From DAITQM01 sp036832975 (GTDB taxonomy: Bacteria > Pseudomonadota > Gammaproteobacteria > Xanthomonadales > Wenzhouxiangellaceae): a stretch of DNA of 64,000 nucleotides. The stretch covers positions 1 to 64,000 of the forward strand of contig DAITQM010000003.1 in assembly GCA_036832975.1 (NCBI GenBank), in the 5' to 3' direction. Of this stretch, positions 1 to 8,665 are shown piece by piece. The notes below the pieces were generated by a model, which was not told the origin of the DNA, ran no database searches, and worked only from the letters and a program-made list of their open reading frames with translations. How positions within the stretch are numbered: the first letter of the stretch is position 1; every line of letters starts with the position of its first letter. The translations under genes and the position numbers were made by a program.

Positions 1-1
1 G

Positions 2-1843
2 GCTTCAATGAGGCCGGAGCAAGCTTGCTCCGGAAATGACGAGAGGAATATACGATCATCGAAATTCAGATCCCCGCTTCAATGAGGCCGGAGCAAGCTT
101 GCTCCGGAAATTCGACCAGGGCATGGCTGGTCGGGCATTCAACATAGGCTTCAATGAGGCCGGAGCAAGCTTGCTCCGGAAATGTCCCAACGGTGTCTCA
201 TGGACCCGAAACAATCAGCGCTTCAATGAGGCCGGAGCAAGCTTGCTCCGGAAATGTAGATTCATGCAAGTTAAAATTATTTACAACCTGATGCTTCAAT
301 GAGGCCGGAGCAAGCTTGCTCCGGAAATCGCAATGCCGGTGGCACTGCTCGCCGGCCAGGTGCATGCTTCAATGAGGCCGGAGCAAGCTTGCTCCGGAAA
401 TCCGCCGAAGACCAAGCGAGATTTGCAAAAGTCTCATGCTTCAATGAGGCCGGAGCAAGCTTGCTCCGGAAATCACAGCGCGGCGTTTGTACTGCTCGTA
501 TGCCCTTTGCGCGCTTCAATGAGGCCGGAGCAAGCTTGCTCCGGAAATCGGTAACACCGTCGATCGTCGCGGATCGAGGGTGCATGCTTCAATGAGGCCG
601 GAGCAAGCTTGCTCCGGAAATCCGGTATCGACGGGAATTTCAGTCGCACCGACAGCCGCTTCAATGAGGCCGGAGCAAGCTTGCTCCGGAAATACGCGCG
701 AAGTGCTAATTTCGGTAATTTTGATCATTGCTTCAATGAGGCCGGAGCAAGCTTGCTCCGGAAATGAATGCGGATGACCCCAGAGCGGCCGCCAAGGCAT
801 CGCTTCAATGAGGCCGGAGCAAGCTTGCTCCGGAAATGTCGATTACTCGTGTCAGTGCAACTGCGACGGTAAGCTTCAATGAGGCCGGAGCAAGCTTGCT
901 CCGGAAATCACCAACTTCGCCGAAGCTTGGTCCGCTGCCTACGAGCTTCAATGAGGCCGGAGCAAGCTTGCTCCGGAAATGGTAGCCTGCACGGCTTGAC
1001 GTTGGCCGATGCAATCGCTTCAATGAGGCCGGAGCAAGCTTGCTCCGGAAATCGTGGCGGCCATCGTCGAGGAATGGCTCAAACGCGACGCTTCAATGAG
1101 GCCGGAGCAAGCTTGCTCCGGAAATCTGCGGGTTCGCCGAGGGTAAATGCAGTTGAACGTGCTTCAATGAGGCCGGAGCAAGCTTGCTCCGGAAATCGGC
1201 GAAGGTATTAGAGCCGACAAGCCAGCACCGGTGCTTCAATGAGGCCGGAGCAAGCTTGCTCCGGAAATCGCCCATCGACGGCTATCAGGTTGCGGAAGCA
1301 GCACGCTTCAATGAGGCCGGAGCAAGCTTGCTCCGGAAATCGTGACCGAGAAGGTCAAGGGATTCATCACCTACCAGCTTCAATGAGGCCGGAGCAAGCT
1401 TGCTCCGGAAATGGGTATTAAGAGTATCGTGTTCGGCCGCGAGGCGCAGCTTCAATGAGGCCGGAGCAAGCTTGCTCCGGAAATGTGGCGGAACGGGAGC
1501 GGGCGCTGGTCGCGGTTATGCTTCAATGAGGCCGGAGCAAGCTTGCTCCGGAAATCGTCCTGACTGTCGAAGGCGACATGATGGCGCAGGAGCTTCAATG
1601 AGGCCGGAGCAAGCTTGCTCCGGAAATCCGCCCACTGTCGGCGGAAGATTCCCTATCAGGCCGCTTCAATGAGGCCGGAGCAAGCTTGCTCCGGAAATAC
1701 TCACCGCGGCTAACTGGCAAACCGGATGCGGTTAGCTTCAATGAGGCCGGAGCAAGCTTGCTCCGGAAATTCCCGGCGTCGCTGCGGATGAGATTCATAA
1801 TCTCAGAGCTTCAATGAGGCCGGAGCAAGCTTGCTCCGGAAAT
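2..1843 (-). CRISPR. CRISPR array, type I-G, 26 repeats
   Basis: Twenty-six copies of a 36-nt repeat, all identical as read, are separated by 25 unique spacers of 35-39 nt. The repeat contains the perfect palindrome CCGGAGCAAGCTTGCTCCGG, so the RNA can form an 8-bp stem with an AGCU loop. I assign transcription to the minus strand for three reasons: on that strand the repeat ends in ATTGAAGC, like the ATTGAAA-type 5' handle of many crRNAs; all cas genes read that way; and the non-repeat sequence on the cas2 side is the natural leader. The copy at 1808-1843 would then be leader-proximal and newest. The copy at 2-37 shows no decay, so the array probably continues beyond the window. Spacer targets cannot be determined here. 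Confidence 0.98.
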
Positions 1844-2070
1844 TAGTACCCTTTGAACCCCTGAAGACGCAAGGGTTGGATGAGTTGGTTGCGAGTGCTC
1901 TGGTTTTTACTAGGCGATCGCGACTGTCATCGCATTTTGTTGCGTCTGTGATCATACGTAACTACCTGATTGTTAAAGAATTATATCGGCGCGAGCGCTC
2001 CCGGGATATTGCTCGGCAGAAGAGCGCTCGCGACCGGGCGGCAGAATAATTCAGATCGCCATAGTAAGTC
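1844..2070 (-). promoter_or_regulatory. CRISPR leader region with inverted repeat
   Basis: This 227-bp gap between cas2 and the leader-proximal repeat has no credible gene. It is AT-richer than its flanks. An 11-bp perfect inverted repeat (CGCGAGCGCTC at 1990-2000, GAGCGCTCGCG at 2022-2032, 21-nt loop) could terminate or attenuate the cas2 transcript, or be a recognition structure for spacer acquisition. A TATAAT hexamer on the minus strand at 1985-1980 just downstream of the hairpin is a candidate -10 box for the pre-crRNA. I see no good -35 at the matching distance. Leader identity is inferred from position and from the array direction. Confidence 0.6.
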
Positions 2071-2364
2071 CTAAACGATCGTCGGCTCCCTGGCTACAGG
2101 CTCAAAATCGCGCATCCCGAGACTGGTCACCTTGGGCGTCACATTGGTTACCGGGCCGATATCCACCAGTAAAATATGGTCCTGGTCGTGGTGGATGATG
2201 CCACTCAGATCGGCTATCAGTTCGGCGTGTCGCTTGCGACTCATTCTACACTGAAAGACGGACAATTGCAGCCATTCGCCATAGGCATTCATGATCTTGA
2301 ACACCCGGCGCCACCGCTTCTGGTCGCCGATATCATAGCTCACGAAATATATTCTCTCTTCCAT
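2071..2364 (-). CDS. cas2: Cas2 adaptation endoribonuclease-fold protein
   Basis: This 97-residue protein is of normal Cas2 length. It begins with the ferredoxin-fold strand ERIYFVSYDIGD, whose Asp after SY is the conserved metal-ligand position. It then has RRVFKIMNAYGEWLQLSVFQC, the typical helix-strand segment of Cas2. With Cas1 it forms the integrase complex that inserts new spacers at the leader end. The start ATG lies 3 nt downstream of the cas4-cas1 stop codon, so the genes are co-transcribed and probably translationally coupled. The array leader follows directly. Confidence 0.93.
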   Translation of the reverse strand: MEERIYFVSYDIGDQKRWRRVFKIMNAYGEWLQLSVFQCRMSRKRHAELIADLSGIIHHDQDHILLVDIGPVTNVTPKVTSLGMRDFEPVAREPTIV

Positions 2365-2367
2365 TTC

Positions 2368-4101
2368 TCACCGGGTGATCATTTGAGGGAAATCGTTGAT
2401 TTCTCCTGTCAGAAAACGACCGAGCAAACGAGCGTGTAATTCCAGAAGCCGGCGGTAACTCAGTTTATAACCGAACAATGGATGTGTAATTTCCTGCGTC
2501 AATCGTCTTTCGAAAGTGCCAATAAACCGCTTTCGGCCCTCGGGTGTCAGATTAACGGCATTGGCGGCCCTGATAAAGTCCGATGGCCTGACTTCGCCGT
2601 TGTTGATCGCCATCAAAACAGCCGAATCGGCAAGCAACGGCCGGAAAGGTTCCATCAGATCCAACGCCAGCGCCGGGCGGCCATACCTTGGCTGGTGGTA
2701 GAAACCCCGATACGGATCGAAACCTACGGCGGACAAGGTGTTAGTGATCGTACGAGTCAGTAGCGCATAAGACAGGGAAAGCATCGCGTTGACGGGGTCC
2801 AACGGCGGCCTTCGGTTACGACCGCTGAAATCGAAGGCAAAGGCATCAGGGTTATCATCGCTTTTTATCAGTTCTCCGAATCTCGAAAAATAAGCTGCCG
2901 CAGCCGCCCCTTCAATGCCAAGCAAAGTCTGCAAAGAATCGGCGCGTAATGCTTTGGCGGCAAACTGTTTGAGCACGGTCAGATGTGCCTCAGGCACCTC
3001 GCCATCACGCCAGTTCCGCCGGGCCAGTGTGCGGCTGTTGAGAACCTTGGCGTGCACCAGGATGCGCGCTATGCGCAAGCAAACCTGCTCGTCGAAACTG
3101 CCCTGGTACTGCGCCGTGCGCAGCTCGACATTTTTATGACCTGTCCCTGTACTGTGCCCTAGAAACCACCCGCCATACGAATGCCAACTAACCGGGATGT
3201 CGCGGCGCAGCAACTCGTGCAGAGTCGGTGTTGTCAAATAGACATTTCCCATCAATACCAGTTGTGAGACATCGACCAGCCGCACTTTTGTCGCAACCGC
3301 ATCATCAACCGAAATCTCAATCCGCTCACCTGATTTTGAGACTTTTGCTTTATTGGCCTGCACGTATACAGGCAGCGCTTCTGTCAAGCCCACTGCAAGC
3401 GGGCGGATATCTCCAGAACTACGACGCAGGAAGTTGACCTCATCGGGCAGGCATATCCCAACCAGGGAGCAGCGTGAACATTTGGGACTGTCTTCCAGCG
3501 GTGGCGGCGCTTTTCCACCGAGCGCGAGTAGTCGGAGTCCATTGACGGCACTCAAGGTTTTTTGTTTCAGTTCCTCGTCAAAATCGACTCTGACTCGTTC
3601 CCGAGAACCGGCGTAATACAGCACGCCATGATCAGCCTCGTAGCCATGCTCGGCCAGTAACATGCCCTGCACGCATAATTGGACTCGCTCCGGATCGTAT
3701 GCGCCTTTGGGGATATGCGGTCGCTTGCCGCGTTTATAATCGACTGGAGCAACCGTCGTGCCCTCCCCTTCCACCAGGTCAAGCTTGGCGATCAAACCAA
3801 GTCGGTTCGACGAAAGTGTGACTGAACGGCTGTGGAATTTCTCGTCATCTCCGATACTGCCTGCGACCGGGAGCGCTGCGTTACCGCGATCCACCCGGCG
3901 ATGCACAAACCGCCCTTCCACCGTATCCCCCGAATCCGCCCACTCGCCCTGCACCCATTCCAGGTAAGCCAGACGCGGACAGTATTCATATTCGTTGACC
4001 ATGCGCGCCGGCATCAGCGGCAGGTCTCCGGACAACTCCGGAAACGGTAGCGGCAGTTCCGGCTGGATCACGCCAGTGGCCCCGGGCGCCGAGTCAGTCA
4101 T
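2368..4101 (-). CDS. cas4-cas1: Cas4-Cas1 fusion, adaptation nuclease/integrase
   Basis: This 577-residue protein is a fusion typical of type I-G loci. Cas4 (about residues 30-240) supplies a RecB-like nuclease. Cys41 and the cluster Cys208, Cys211 and Cys217 fit the four iron-sulfur ligands, and VDYKRGK near 120-126 is the D-x-K motif. Cas1 fills the rest: Glu397 in GIEGAAAAAYF, His469 in GFYHQPRYGRP and the acidic pair Asp481/Glu484 in ALDLMEPF are the expected metal ligands. Cas4 trims prespacers and checks PAM, and Cas1 integrates them. I chose the ATG at 4101 because Cas4 homology begins soon after it. An ATG at 4179 and a GTG at 4191 are in frame. The gene is divergent from the toxin-antitoxin pair that starts at 4255. 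Confidence 0.93.
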   Translation of the reverse strand: MTDSAPGATGVIQPELPLPFPELSGDLPLMPARMVNEYEYCPRLAYLEWVQGEWADSGDTVEGRFVHRRVDRGNAALPVAGSIGDDEKFHSRSVTLSSNRLGLIAKLDLVEGEGTTVAPVDYKRGKRPHIPKGAYDPERVQLCVQGMLLAEHGYEADHGVLYYAGSRERVRVDFDEELKQKTLSAVNGLRLLALGGKAPPPLEDSPKCSRCSLVGICLPDEVNFLRRSSGDIRPLAVGLTEALPVYVQANKAKVSKSGERIEISVDDAVATKVRLVDVSQLVLMGNVYLTTPTLHELLRRDIPVSWHSYGGWFLGHSTGTGHKNVELRTAQYQGSFDEQVCLRIARILVHAKVLNSRTLARRNWRDGEVPEAHLTVLKQFAAKALRADSLQTLLGIEGAAAAAYFSRFGELIKSDDNPDAFAFDFSGRNRRPPLDPVNAMLSLSYALLTRTITNTLSAVGFDPYRGFYHQPRYGRPALALDLMEPFRPLLADSAVLMAINNGEVRPSDFIRAANAVNLTPEGRKRFIGTFERRLTQEITHPLFGYKLSYRRLLELHARLLGRFLTGEINDFPQMITR

Positions 4102-4223
4102 GGCCGGATTCCCGGATGCGGATGAACCATGCGCGATCGAAATCTGCGCGGATTGGGGCGTCCCAGGCCGCGGCACCATAGCCTGCGGCACTTGCGCCCA
4201 TCTCGGCGATGCATTACAATCGA

Positions 4224-4238
4224 ATTACGTTTCGTAAT
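4224..4238. promoter_or_regulatory. Palindromic operator between cas4-cas1 and antitoxin
   Basis: ATTACG-TTT-CGTAAT is a perfect 6-bp inverted repeat in the short gap between the divergent cas4-cas1 and antitoxin genes. It ends 17 nt before the antitoxin GTG. Ribbon-helix-helix antitoxins commonly bind such palindromes in their own promoters. Because the gap is shared, binding here could also affect transcription of cas4-cas1. The site is seen directly; its use as an operator is inferred. Confidence 0.5.
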
Positions 4239-4254
4239 ACATTCTGGAAGACCA

Positions 4255-4563
4255 GTGGCCAACATCAGCGTCCGTCTGCCGCCGGACATCGAACGCGGCC
4301 TGGAAGAAGAAGCGCGCGTCGCCGGCCGCAACCGCTCCGACGTGGTGCGCGAGGCGGTGGGCGAGTATCTGGCGCGCAAGCAGAAAGAACGCATCATCGA
4401 GGAAATGCGACAGGCGGCGCGCGCGCTGTATTCCAACCCAGATGCGGTTGCTGAAATGCGACAGCTCCAGGAAGACTTCGACTCGGTTGATACGACGCTG
4501 GAACGAATCAAGGCCGAGGAGCGTGCCGCCGGGATCGATCCCGATGAAAAGTGGTGGGATTGA
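4255..4563 (+). CDS. Ribbon-helix-helix antitoxin (CopG/MazE-like)
   Basis: This 102-residue protein starts at GTG 4255, preceded by GGAAG. It opens with VANISVRLPPDIERGLEEEA and continues VAGRNRSDVVREAVGEYLARKQ: a beta strand then two helices, the CopG/Arc ribbon-helix-helix DNA-binding fold. The acidic, helical C-terminus (IDPDEKWWD) is the usual toxin-neutralising tail. The stop codon overlaps the toxin start (TGATG), so the two are translated together. It probably represses its own promoter through the palindrome at 4224-4238. The pair lies on the strand opposite to the cas genes that flank it on both sides. Confidence 0.85.
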   Translation: MANISVRLPPDIERGLEEEARVAGRNRSDVVREAVGEYLARKQKERIIEEMRQAARALYSNPDAVAEMRQLQEDFDSVDTTLERIKAEERAAGIDPDEKWWD

Positions 4564-4904
4564 TGCACCGCGGCGAAATCTGGACAGCAAACCTCAACCC
4601 GACCCGCGGCGCCGAAATGGGCAAGATCCGTCCGGTGCTCATCGTCCAGGACGATTGGCTCACCGGGTCCGACAGCGATACCGTTCTGGTCGTGCCGCTG
4701 ACGACCCAGCACAGGGCATCGCTTGACGCATTGCGCGTCACCATCCGTGCCAGAGACCGACTCCGCAAGGACTGCTACACCGTCGTGGAGAAAACCCGGG
4801 CAGTCGACCGCTCCCGTTTCGGCACCGGCCCACTGACAACCGTAAGCGATGACGAAATGGCGGCGCTTGAGCATCGCCTTAAGGCTGTGCTGGGGATGTT
4901 GTAA
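4563..4904 (+). CDS. MazF/PemK-family endoribonuclease toxin
   Basis: This 113-residue protein is of standard MazF length. MHRGEIWTANLNPTRGAEMGK followed by IRPVLIVQDD is the family signature: the RGEIW strand and the RPVLIV core with the catalytic Arg. DTVLVVPLTT and the C-terminal LTTVSDDEMAALEHRLKAVLG are also typical. It should cut mRNA at short sequence motifs when the antitoxin is lost. The ATG at 4563 shares one base with the antitoxin stop. The gene ends 44 bp before the 3' end of the minus-strand csb2-like fragment, so the two converge. Confidence 0.88.
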   Translation: MHRGEIWTANLNPTRGAEMGKIRPVLIVQDDWLTGSDSDTVLVVPLTTQHRASLDALRVTIRARDRLRKDCYTVVEKTRAVDRSRFGTGPLTTVSDDEMAALEHRLKAVLGML

Positions 4905-4947
4905 GTCCCTCCTCCAGGCCATCGCCGACCTCCTTGCGATCAGCGGT

Positions 4948-5421
4948 TCAGTCCATTGCGCCATCGGCTTGCAGCGGGCGGAAAATGCCAAGCCCGTAAT
5001 GGCAGGCAAAGCCCAGCACGAGTGGACCATGAATGCTTTCGGGAAACATCAGGCGCCAGAAGCTGCCAAGGCGATCGGGCTGGGTGAGACCGCGGCGGTT
5101 GCGGAAGCGCCGAAAATGGATTGGCCGGCGTTTGCGGTTCTTGCCTACATCCACTTCGTCGAATGATTCAAGGCGCACTGGTTCCGGCAAGCCGCGTTCG
5201 CGGCATTCGCGTTTGATCTGCACTGCAACGTCGAAACGCTTCTTGACGTGCCAGGGGTGGAGATAGGGCGTAACTGAATTCCAGTTGCTGGCATTTTCAA
5301 AGAGGCTAAAACTATGGAGCCCTGGTATCGATCCATATTGCTCAAGCAATACAGCCCACTCGGCACCATCGCCTCGCCGGCGGCGGGTGGTGCGTTTGAT
5401 GGGGCGAAGGACGTCATACAT
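4948..5421 (-). CDS. Stand-alone Csb2-like C-terminal domain (partial paralogue)
   Basis: This 157-residue ORF has an ATG (5421) that overlaps the csb2 stop by 8 nt. It carries NWNSVTPYLHPWHVKKR, then RECRERGLPEP, then GPLVLGFACHYGLGIF. These match, in order, the block at the end of full-length Csb2 (LWASATPYAPTRHAKR, RRQLPMP, GPVLLGKTMHFGGGLF) with many substitutions. It is therefore a divergent copy of only the Csb2 C-terminus with its glycine-rich RAMP loop. It may be the remnant of a second csb2 truncated by recombination or by arrival of the neighbouring toxin-antitoxin pair, or a small translationally coupled subunit. The first 45 or so residues match nothing I recognise. Confidence 0.65.
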   Translation of the reverse strand: MYDVLRPIKRTTRRRRGDGAEWAVLLEQYGSIPGLHSFSLFENASNWNSVTPYLHPWHVKKRFDVAVQIKRECRERGLPEPVRLESFDEVDVGKNRKRRPIHFRRFRNRRGLTQPDRLGSFWRLMFPESIHGPLVLGFACHYGLGIFRPLQADGAMD

Positions 5422-7582
5422 GATCGCGTCCCGATATGCCACAAGCAAACAATCCGCCGCCGAAATGCATCGTCTTGCCCAGCAGCACTGGGCCTGCCAC
5501 GGCCACCCTGAACCGCAACAGCAAATCCACGCCTTTCTCCTCCACCACAAGGGGCATAGGCAACTGGCGGCGCTGCACTTCTTGCATTACATCGTCGTTC
5601 AGGGAATCGCGGCCATTTCGCTTGGCGTGGCGCGTGGGCGCGTAGGGCGTGGCCGACGCCCACAAGCTGGAAGCGGCAAACAGCGGGTCGGTATCCATGT
5701 TGGTTTCCGCCCGTGCCAATTCAAGCTTGCCGGCACGCCCAGCGCGTAGTTCACTCAAACCGGCCAGTGCTCGTGCCAGCGTTTCCAGATGGCCGCGTTC
5801 ATCCTTGTAAGGTTCCCGGTGCTCAATGACATGCGGGGCAATCACCAGCAGGCGCCCACGCGCCAAATCGGGCACGAAAGCCAGATGCGCGTGTCCGCCA
5901 CGCCGCGCTGTAGAACCATCGGCTTCGTGGCCGGTGAAAAACACGGGGAGCCTCTTCCGCGCGCCTATTTTGTTCTGCACCCGCGACATCACGGCGCGGC
6001 GCAGGGCATGCGCCAGTTGCAAAGGTTCGGCGTCGGCGGCCGGGCCATCCACGATACTGAACGCCAACACGCCTTCTACCTGTTGAACCGGGGCCATCAA
6101 GCCCAGACCACCGTAACGCCCGTTGCCCAGCAGCAGCGGGCCGCTGATGGCTTCGGCGAATTCAATTTCCACATGCCAAAGCTGGTGCTTGGAAAAGCGC
6201 GTGCCGGTGGCAAAGGTTTCGGCGCGTTCGCCTCTGGCGTCGAAGGGTTCGCGCTGCACGCGAATACCAGCCACCGTTTCACGTACTCCGGCATGGCGGA
6301 GCGCCTGTACGACGGCATGGCATGCGCGTTGTTGTTCATCCGCACGCTCTTTGCCGTCCTTGGCTTCCTCGCGTGTGTTGACGGGATCGATCCTCCGCCG
6401 CTTCGCATCGTCCGGAAGCGCCAAAGGCGTCACGCTGCGCCATAGGCGGACAGCGGGTTTTTCCACCACCCCATAATGCGCCAGCATGGCGTCATCGTCC
6501 GCCTTCACCAGTTCGACCGGCGAGGACAGGATTTCGCCAGTTTCTTCGTCGAGCACAGGTGCGGTGACTTCCAGGCCAGCGAAGCCCCAGGCCACATCGT
6601 CCGCGCGGATCGGGCAATCCGGCGGCACTTCCACCAGCACACGGCGTATGCCGCGATCGGCATGGACATAGCCGATGGACGGCAGCGGGATAATGCGGAT
6701 GCGCAGCAACTTGTCGGTTTCGCTGGCGTTGCGCCCAATCAATACCTTCTCCACCACGCCGCTGCCATTGTGCGGTTCAAGCCGCGCACATGCGCCGTCA
6801 CGCAACATCAACACCAGCGCCGCCGTACTTTTCAGCGGCCAGGGCGCGAAGGGTGAGCGGGACGCGGTGGTGCGGCGCAACTCGAACAGCAGGCGCGTTG
6901 CCGGACTGTTGTAGTGAACGTTGCGAAAATGCGGTTTTGGCGCATTCGCAAACCAGGTTTTACCGTTGACGCGAGTAAAGCGTTGAGCGTTCGCGGCATG
7001 GCGATCAATCAGGCTTTGCAGTGAACCGCCGTCAGGGCAAGCCAGCTCCAAGCCCTTGCCGCCTTGCGATGGCCGATAAATGGCTCCGGGATAGCCGTTC
7101 AGTTGTTTCTCGACCTGTGCTTCATCGATCAGATCGCCAACCGCCCAGGCCATATCCACGCCACGGCCAAGCTGGTACAGGCCGTTGGCGATGTCGCAGA
7201 TACACTTGCCTTGAGTTTCGTCGCCGTCAAAACGCCAGATGTAGAGCAGCGGCACGGCAGAATCGAACAGGCGCGGACGGATGCGCTTGGTGGCGCTACG
7301 GATTTCCGCGATGCGCCTGATGTCACCACCTTTGGCGTCCAGGTCATTGTTCGGCACAAACAGATTCACGTTTAGCCCGGCGTGCACGGAGGGCGCGGCG
7401 ATGGTCGGTGCGCTTAGCGTCTCCAACCACGTCAACGCATTGCGCTTGTCGGTGTCCAGTCCCGGCAGCGCCGCTGCCGCCACCAGCGCCTGGAACAGAC
7501 GCGCCGGCGACGGCGGCCATTCGCCCGCGCCGTGATAACGGCCGTCGTAGAAGCGGATCGAGATAAGGAGAGCACGCGACAT
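5414..7582 (-). CDS. csb2: Csb2 (GSU0054 family), Cas5-Cas6 fusion of type I-G
   Basis: This 722-residue protein starts ALLISIRFYDGRYHGAGEWPPSPARLFQAL, the Csb2 N-terminus (the EWPPSPARLF block at about 21-30). In I-G Cascade it acts as Cas5 and as the Cas6-like crRNA processing nuclease. Two glycine-rich RAMP loops are visible: GPLLLGNGRYGGLGL (481-495) and GPVLLGKTMHFGGGLF (697-712). Each is preceded by a W-x-S-x-TP block (381-386 and 641-646), so the C-terminal unit looks iterated. The block at 548-585 (TGHEADGSTARRGGHAHLAF) is another family hallmark. The protein seems longer than the usual family size of about 500 residues. The gene starts 3 nt after csb1 ends. Confidence 0.88.
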   Translation of the reverse strand: MSRALLISIRFYDGRYHGAGEWPPSPARLFQALVAAAALPGLDTDKRNALTWLETLSAPTIAAPSVHAGLNVNLFVPNNDLDAKGGDIRRIAEIRSATKRIRPRLFDSAVPLLYIWRFDGDETQGKCICDIANGLYQLGRGVDMAWAVGDLIDEAQVEKQLNGYPGAIYRPSQGGKGLELACPDGGSLQSLIDRHAANAQRFTRVNGKTWFANAPKPHFRNVHYNSPATRLLFELRRTTASRSPFAPWPLKSTAALVLMLRDGACARLEPHNGSGVVEKVLIGRNASETDKLLRIRIIPLPSIGYVHADRGIRRVLVEVPPDCPIRADDVAWGFAGLEVTAPVLDEETGEILSSPVELVKADDDAMLAHYGVVEKPAVRLWRSVTPLALPDDAKRRRIDPVNTREEAKDGKERADEQQRACHAVVQALRHAGVRETVAGIRVQREPFDARGERAETFATGTRFSKHQLWHVEIEFAEAISGPLLLGNGRYGGLGLMAPVQQVEGVLAFSIVDGPAADAEPLQLAHALRRAVMSRVQNKIGARKRLPVFFTGHEADGSTARRGGHAHLAFVPDLARGRLLVIAPHVIEHREPYKDERGHLETLARALAGLSELRAGRAGKLELARAETNMDTDPLFAASSLWASATPYAPTRHAKRNGRDSLNDDVMQEVQRRQLPMPLVVEEKGVDLLLRFRVAVAGPVLLGKTMHFGGGLFACGISGRDHV

Positions 7583-7585
7583 GGG

Positions 7586-8665
7586 TTACTTCTTCTTAGC
7601 CGCGTCGGCTTTCGCCAACTTTTTATCAAACTTTACCGTTCGAGCTTCGGCAACACCAAAATCCTCCGCCTTGGCTTGCGCGTACTTCTTGGTCAATTCG
7701 TGGGTCAGTACTTTGGCCTCGCGGCGTTCGCCATTGCGGCCGATGATCTGCCACGCCCCTTCCGCACTCGGAACCAACAAGCAACCTTGCCGCAGAAACC
7801 CGTCCGGCGGCGCGGTGGTCGCCACCAGGGACAGGCCAAGCATATAGCAACGCAGCTTTGCCGTATCCTCTGGGGTGTCGGCTTGCAGTCTGCGCAGTGC
7901 GATCAGATTGATAGTGATATCCTGCTCGATGCCATTGCGGCATACGATGCCGCCTGGATCTGAACCGCTTGGCACATGGACGAATCCACGTTTGGCCAAC
8001 GGACTTTTAGGGTCCCCTTCCTGCTTGGCTTTTTCTTCGTCGCTAAACACGTCCAGCGCGCTGTAATCGATGGGCGGATTGTATTGCGCTGAGCGCGTCA
8101 GAACATCCACACCCCAGGCGCGAATGACGGACTGCACCAGGCGGGGCAGCTTGGCCTGCGTATCGCGCGAATCCCAGACGCCGAACACCAGTGATGTCGG
8201 CGCGAGCTTGGCGATTGGCCGGGCATTATTGGAATCGAGCAGTGTCTTGAATGCTAGTTGCGCTTCGTCCTTGAGGTCGGTGGAACGAATCAGTGCATCT
8301 CCCAGCCGGTGGCCAACATCGAAGATGGACACCGTGCGACTATCGTCGAATTCGATCTCGATTTGCGGGACCAATGCAGCCAGCGGGTTCAACTCCTCGT
8401 CCTTGTCGTTCTTGCCCATGGACTTGAACATCGGCTCCATGCGGTTGGCCTGCGAGCCCACGCTGTCAATAGTCGCCACCTTGGTTCCGTCGGACAGGGT
8501 GTCGATGTTGTAGCCGATGTCCGCATAGGTCGGCGGGAAGATCACGCCACCTTCGCCTTCCACGGGCAGCAGCTTCTGCTTCAGGTGCAAGGCGACAGGG
8601 CCGTTAGGGTCGGTGGCCCATTGGTCGAGCAGTTCTCGGGTAACGGTGATTTCAGCGGTGGTCAT
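7586..8665 (-). CDS. csb1: Csb1/Cas7 (GSU0053 family), crRNA backbone subunit
   Basis: This 359-residue protein matches the I-G Cas7 family in order and content: FPPTYADIGYNIDTL, ATIDSVGSQANRMEP and RPIAKLAPTSLVFGVWDSR, the last a Csb1 hallmark. Multiple copies should coat the crRNA spacer in the interference complex. The start at ATG 8665 is chosen because AGGAG lies about 7 nt upstream. This leaves a 14-nt overlap with the end of cas8. The C-terminus is Lys/Ala-rich. The neighbours cas8 and csb2 are the usual partners. Confidence 0.9.
   Translation of the reverse strand: MTTAEITVTRELLDQWATDPNGPVALHLKQKLLPVEGEGGVIFPPTYADIGYNIDTLSDGTKVATIDSVGSQANRMEPMFKSMGKNDKDEELNPLAALVPQIEIEFDDSRTVSIFDVGHRLGDALIRSTDLKDEAQLAFKTLLDSNNARPIAKLAPTSLVFGVWDSRDTQAKLPRLVQSVIRAWGVDVLTRSAQYNPPIDYSALDVFSDEEKAKQEGDPKSPLAKRGFVHVPSGSDPGGIVCRNGIEQDITINLIALRRLQADTPEDTAKLRCYMLGLSLVATTAPPDGFLRQGCLLVPSAEGAWQIIGRNGERREAKVLTHELTKKYAQAKAEDFGVAEARTVKFDKKLAKADAAKKK

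Noticed and set aside
36..1798. Open frames with recurring peptides such as FNEAGASLLRK and RPEQACSGN across the array
   Set aside because: They are translations of the CRISPR repeat read through spacers and have no coding signal.
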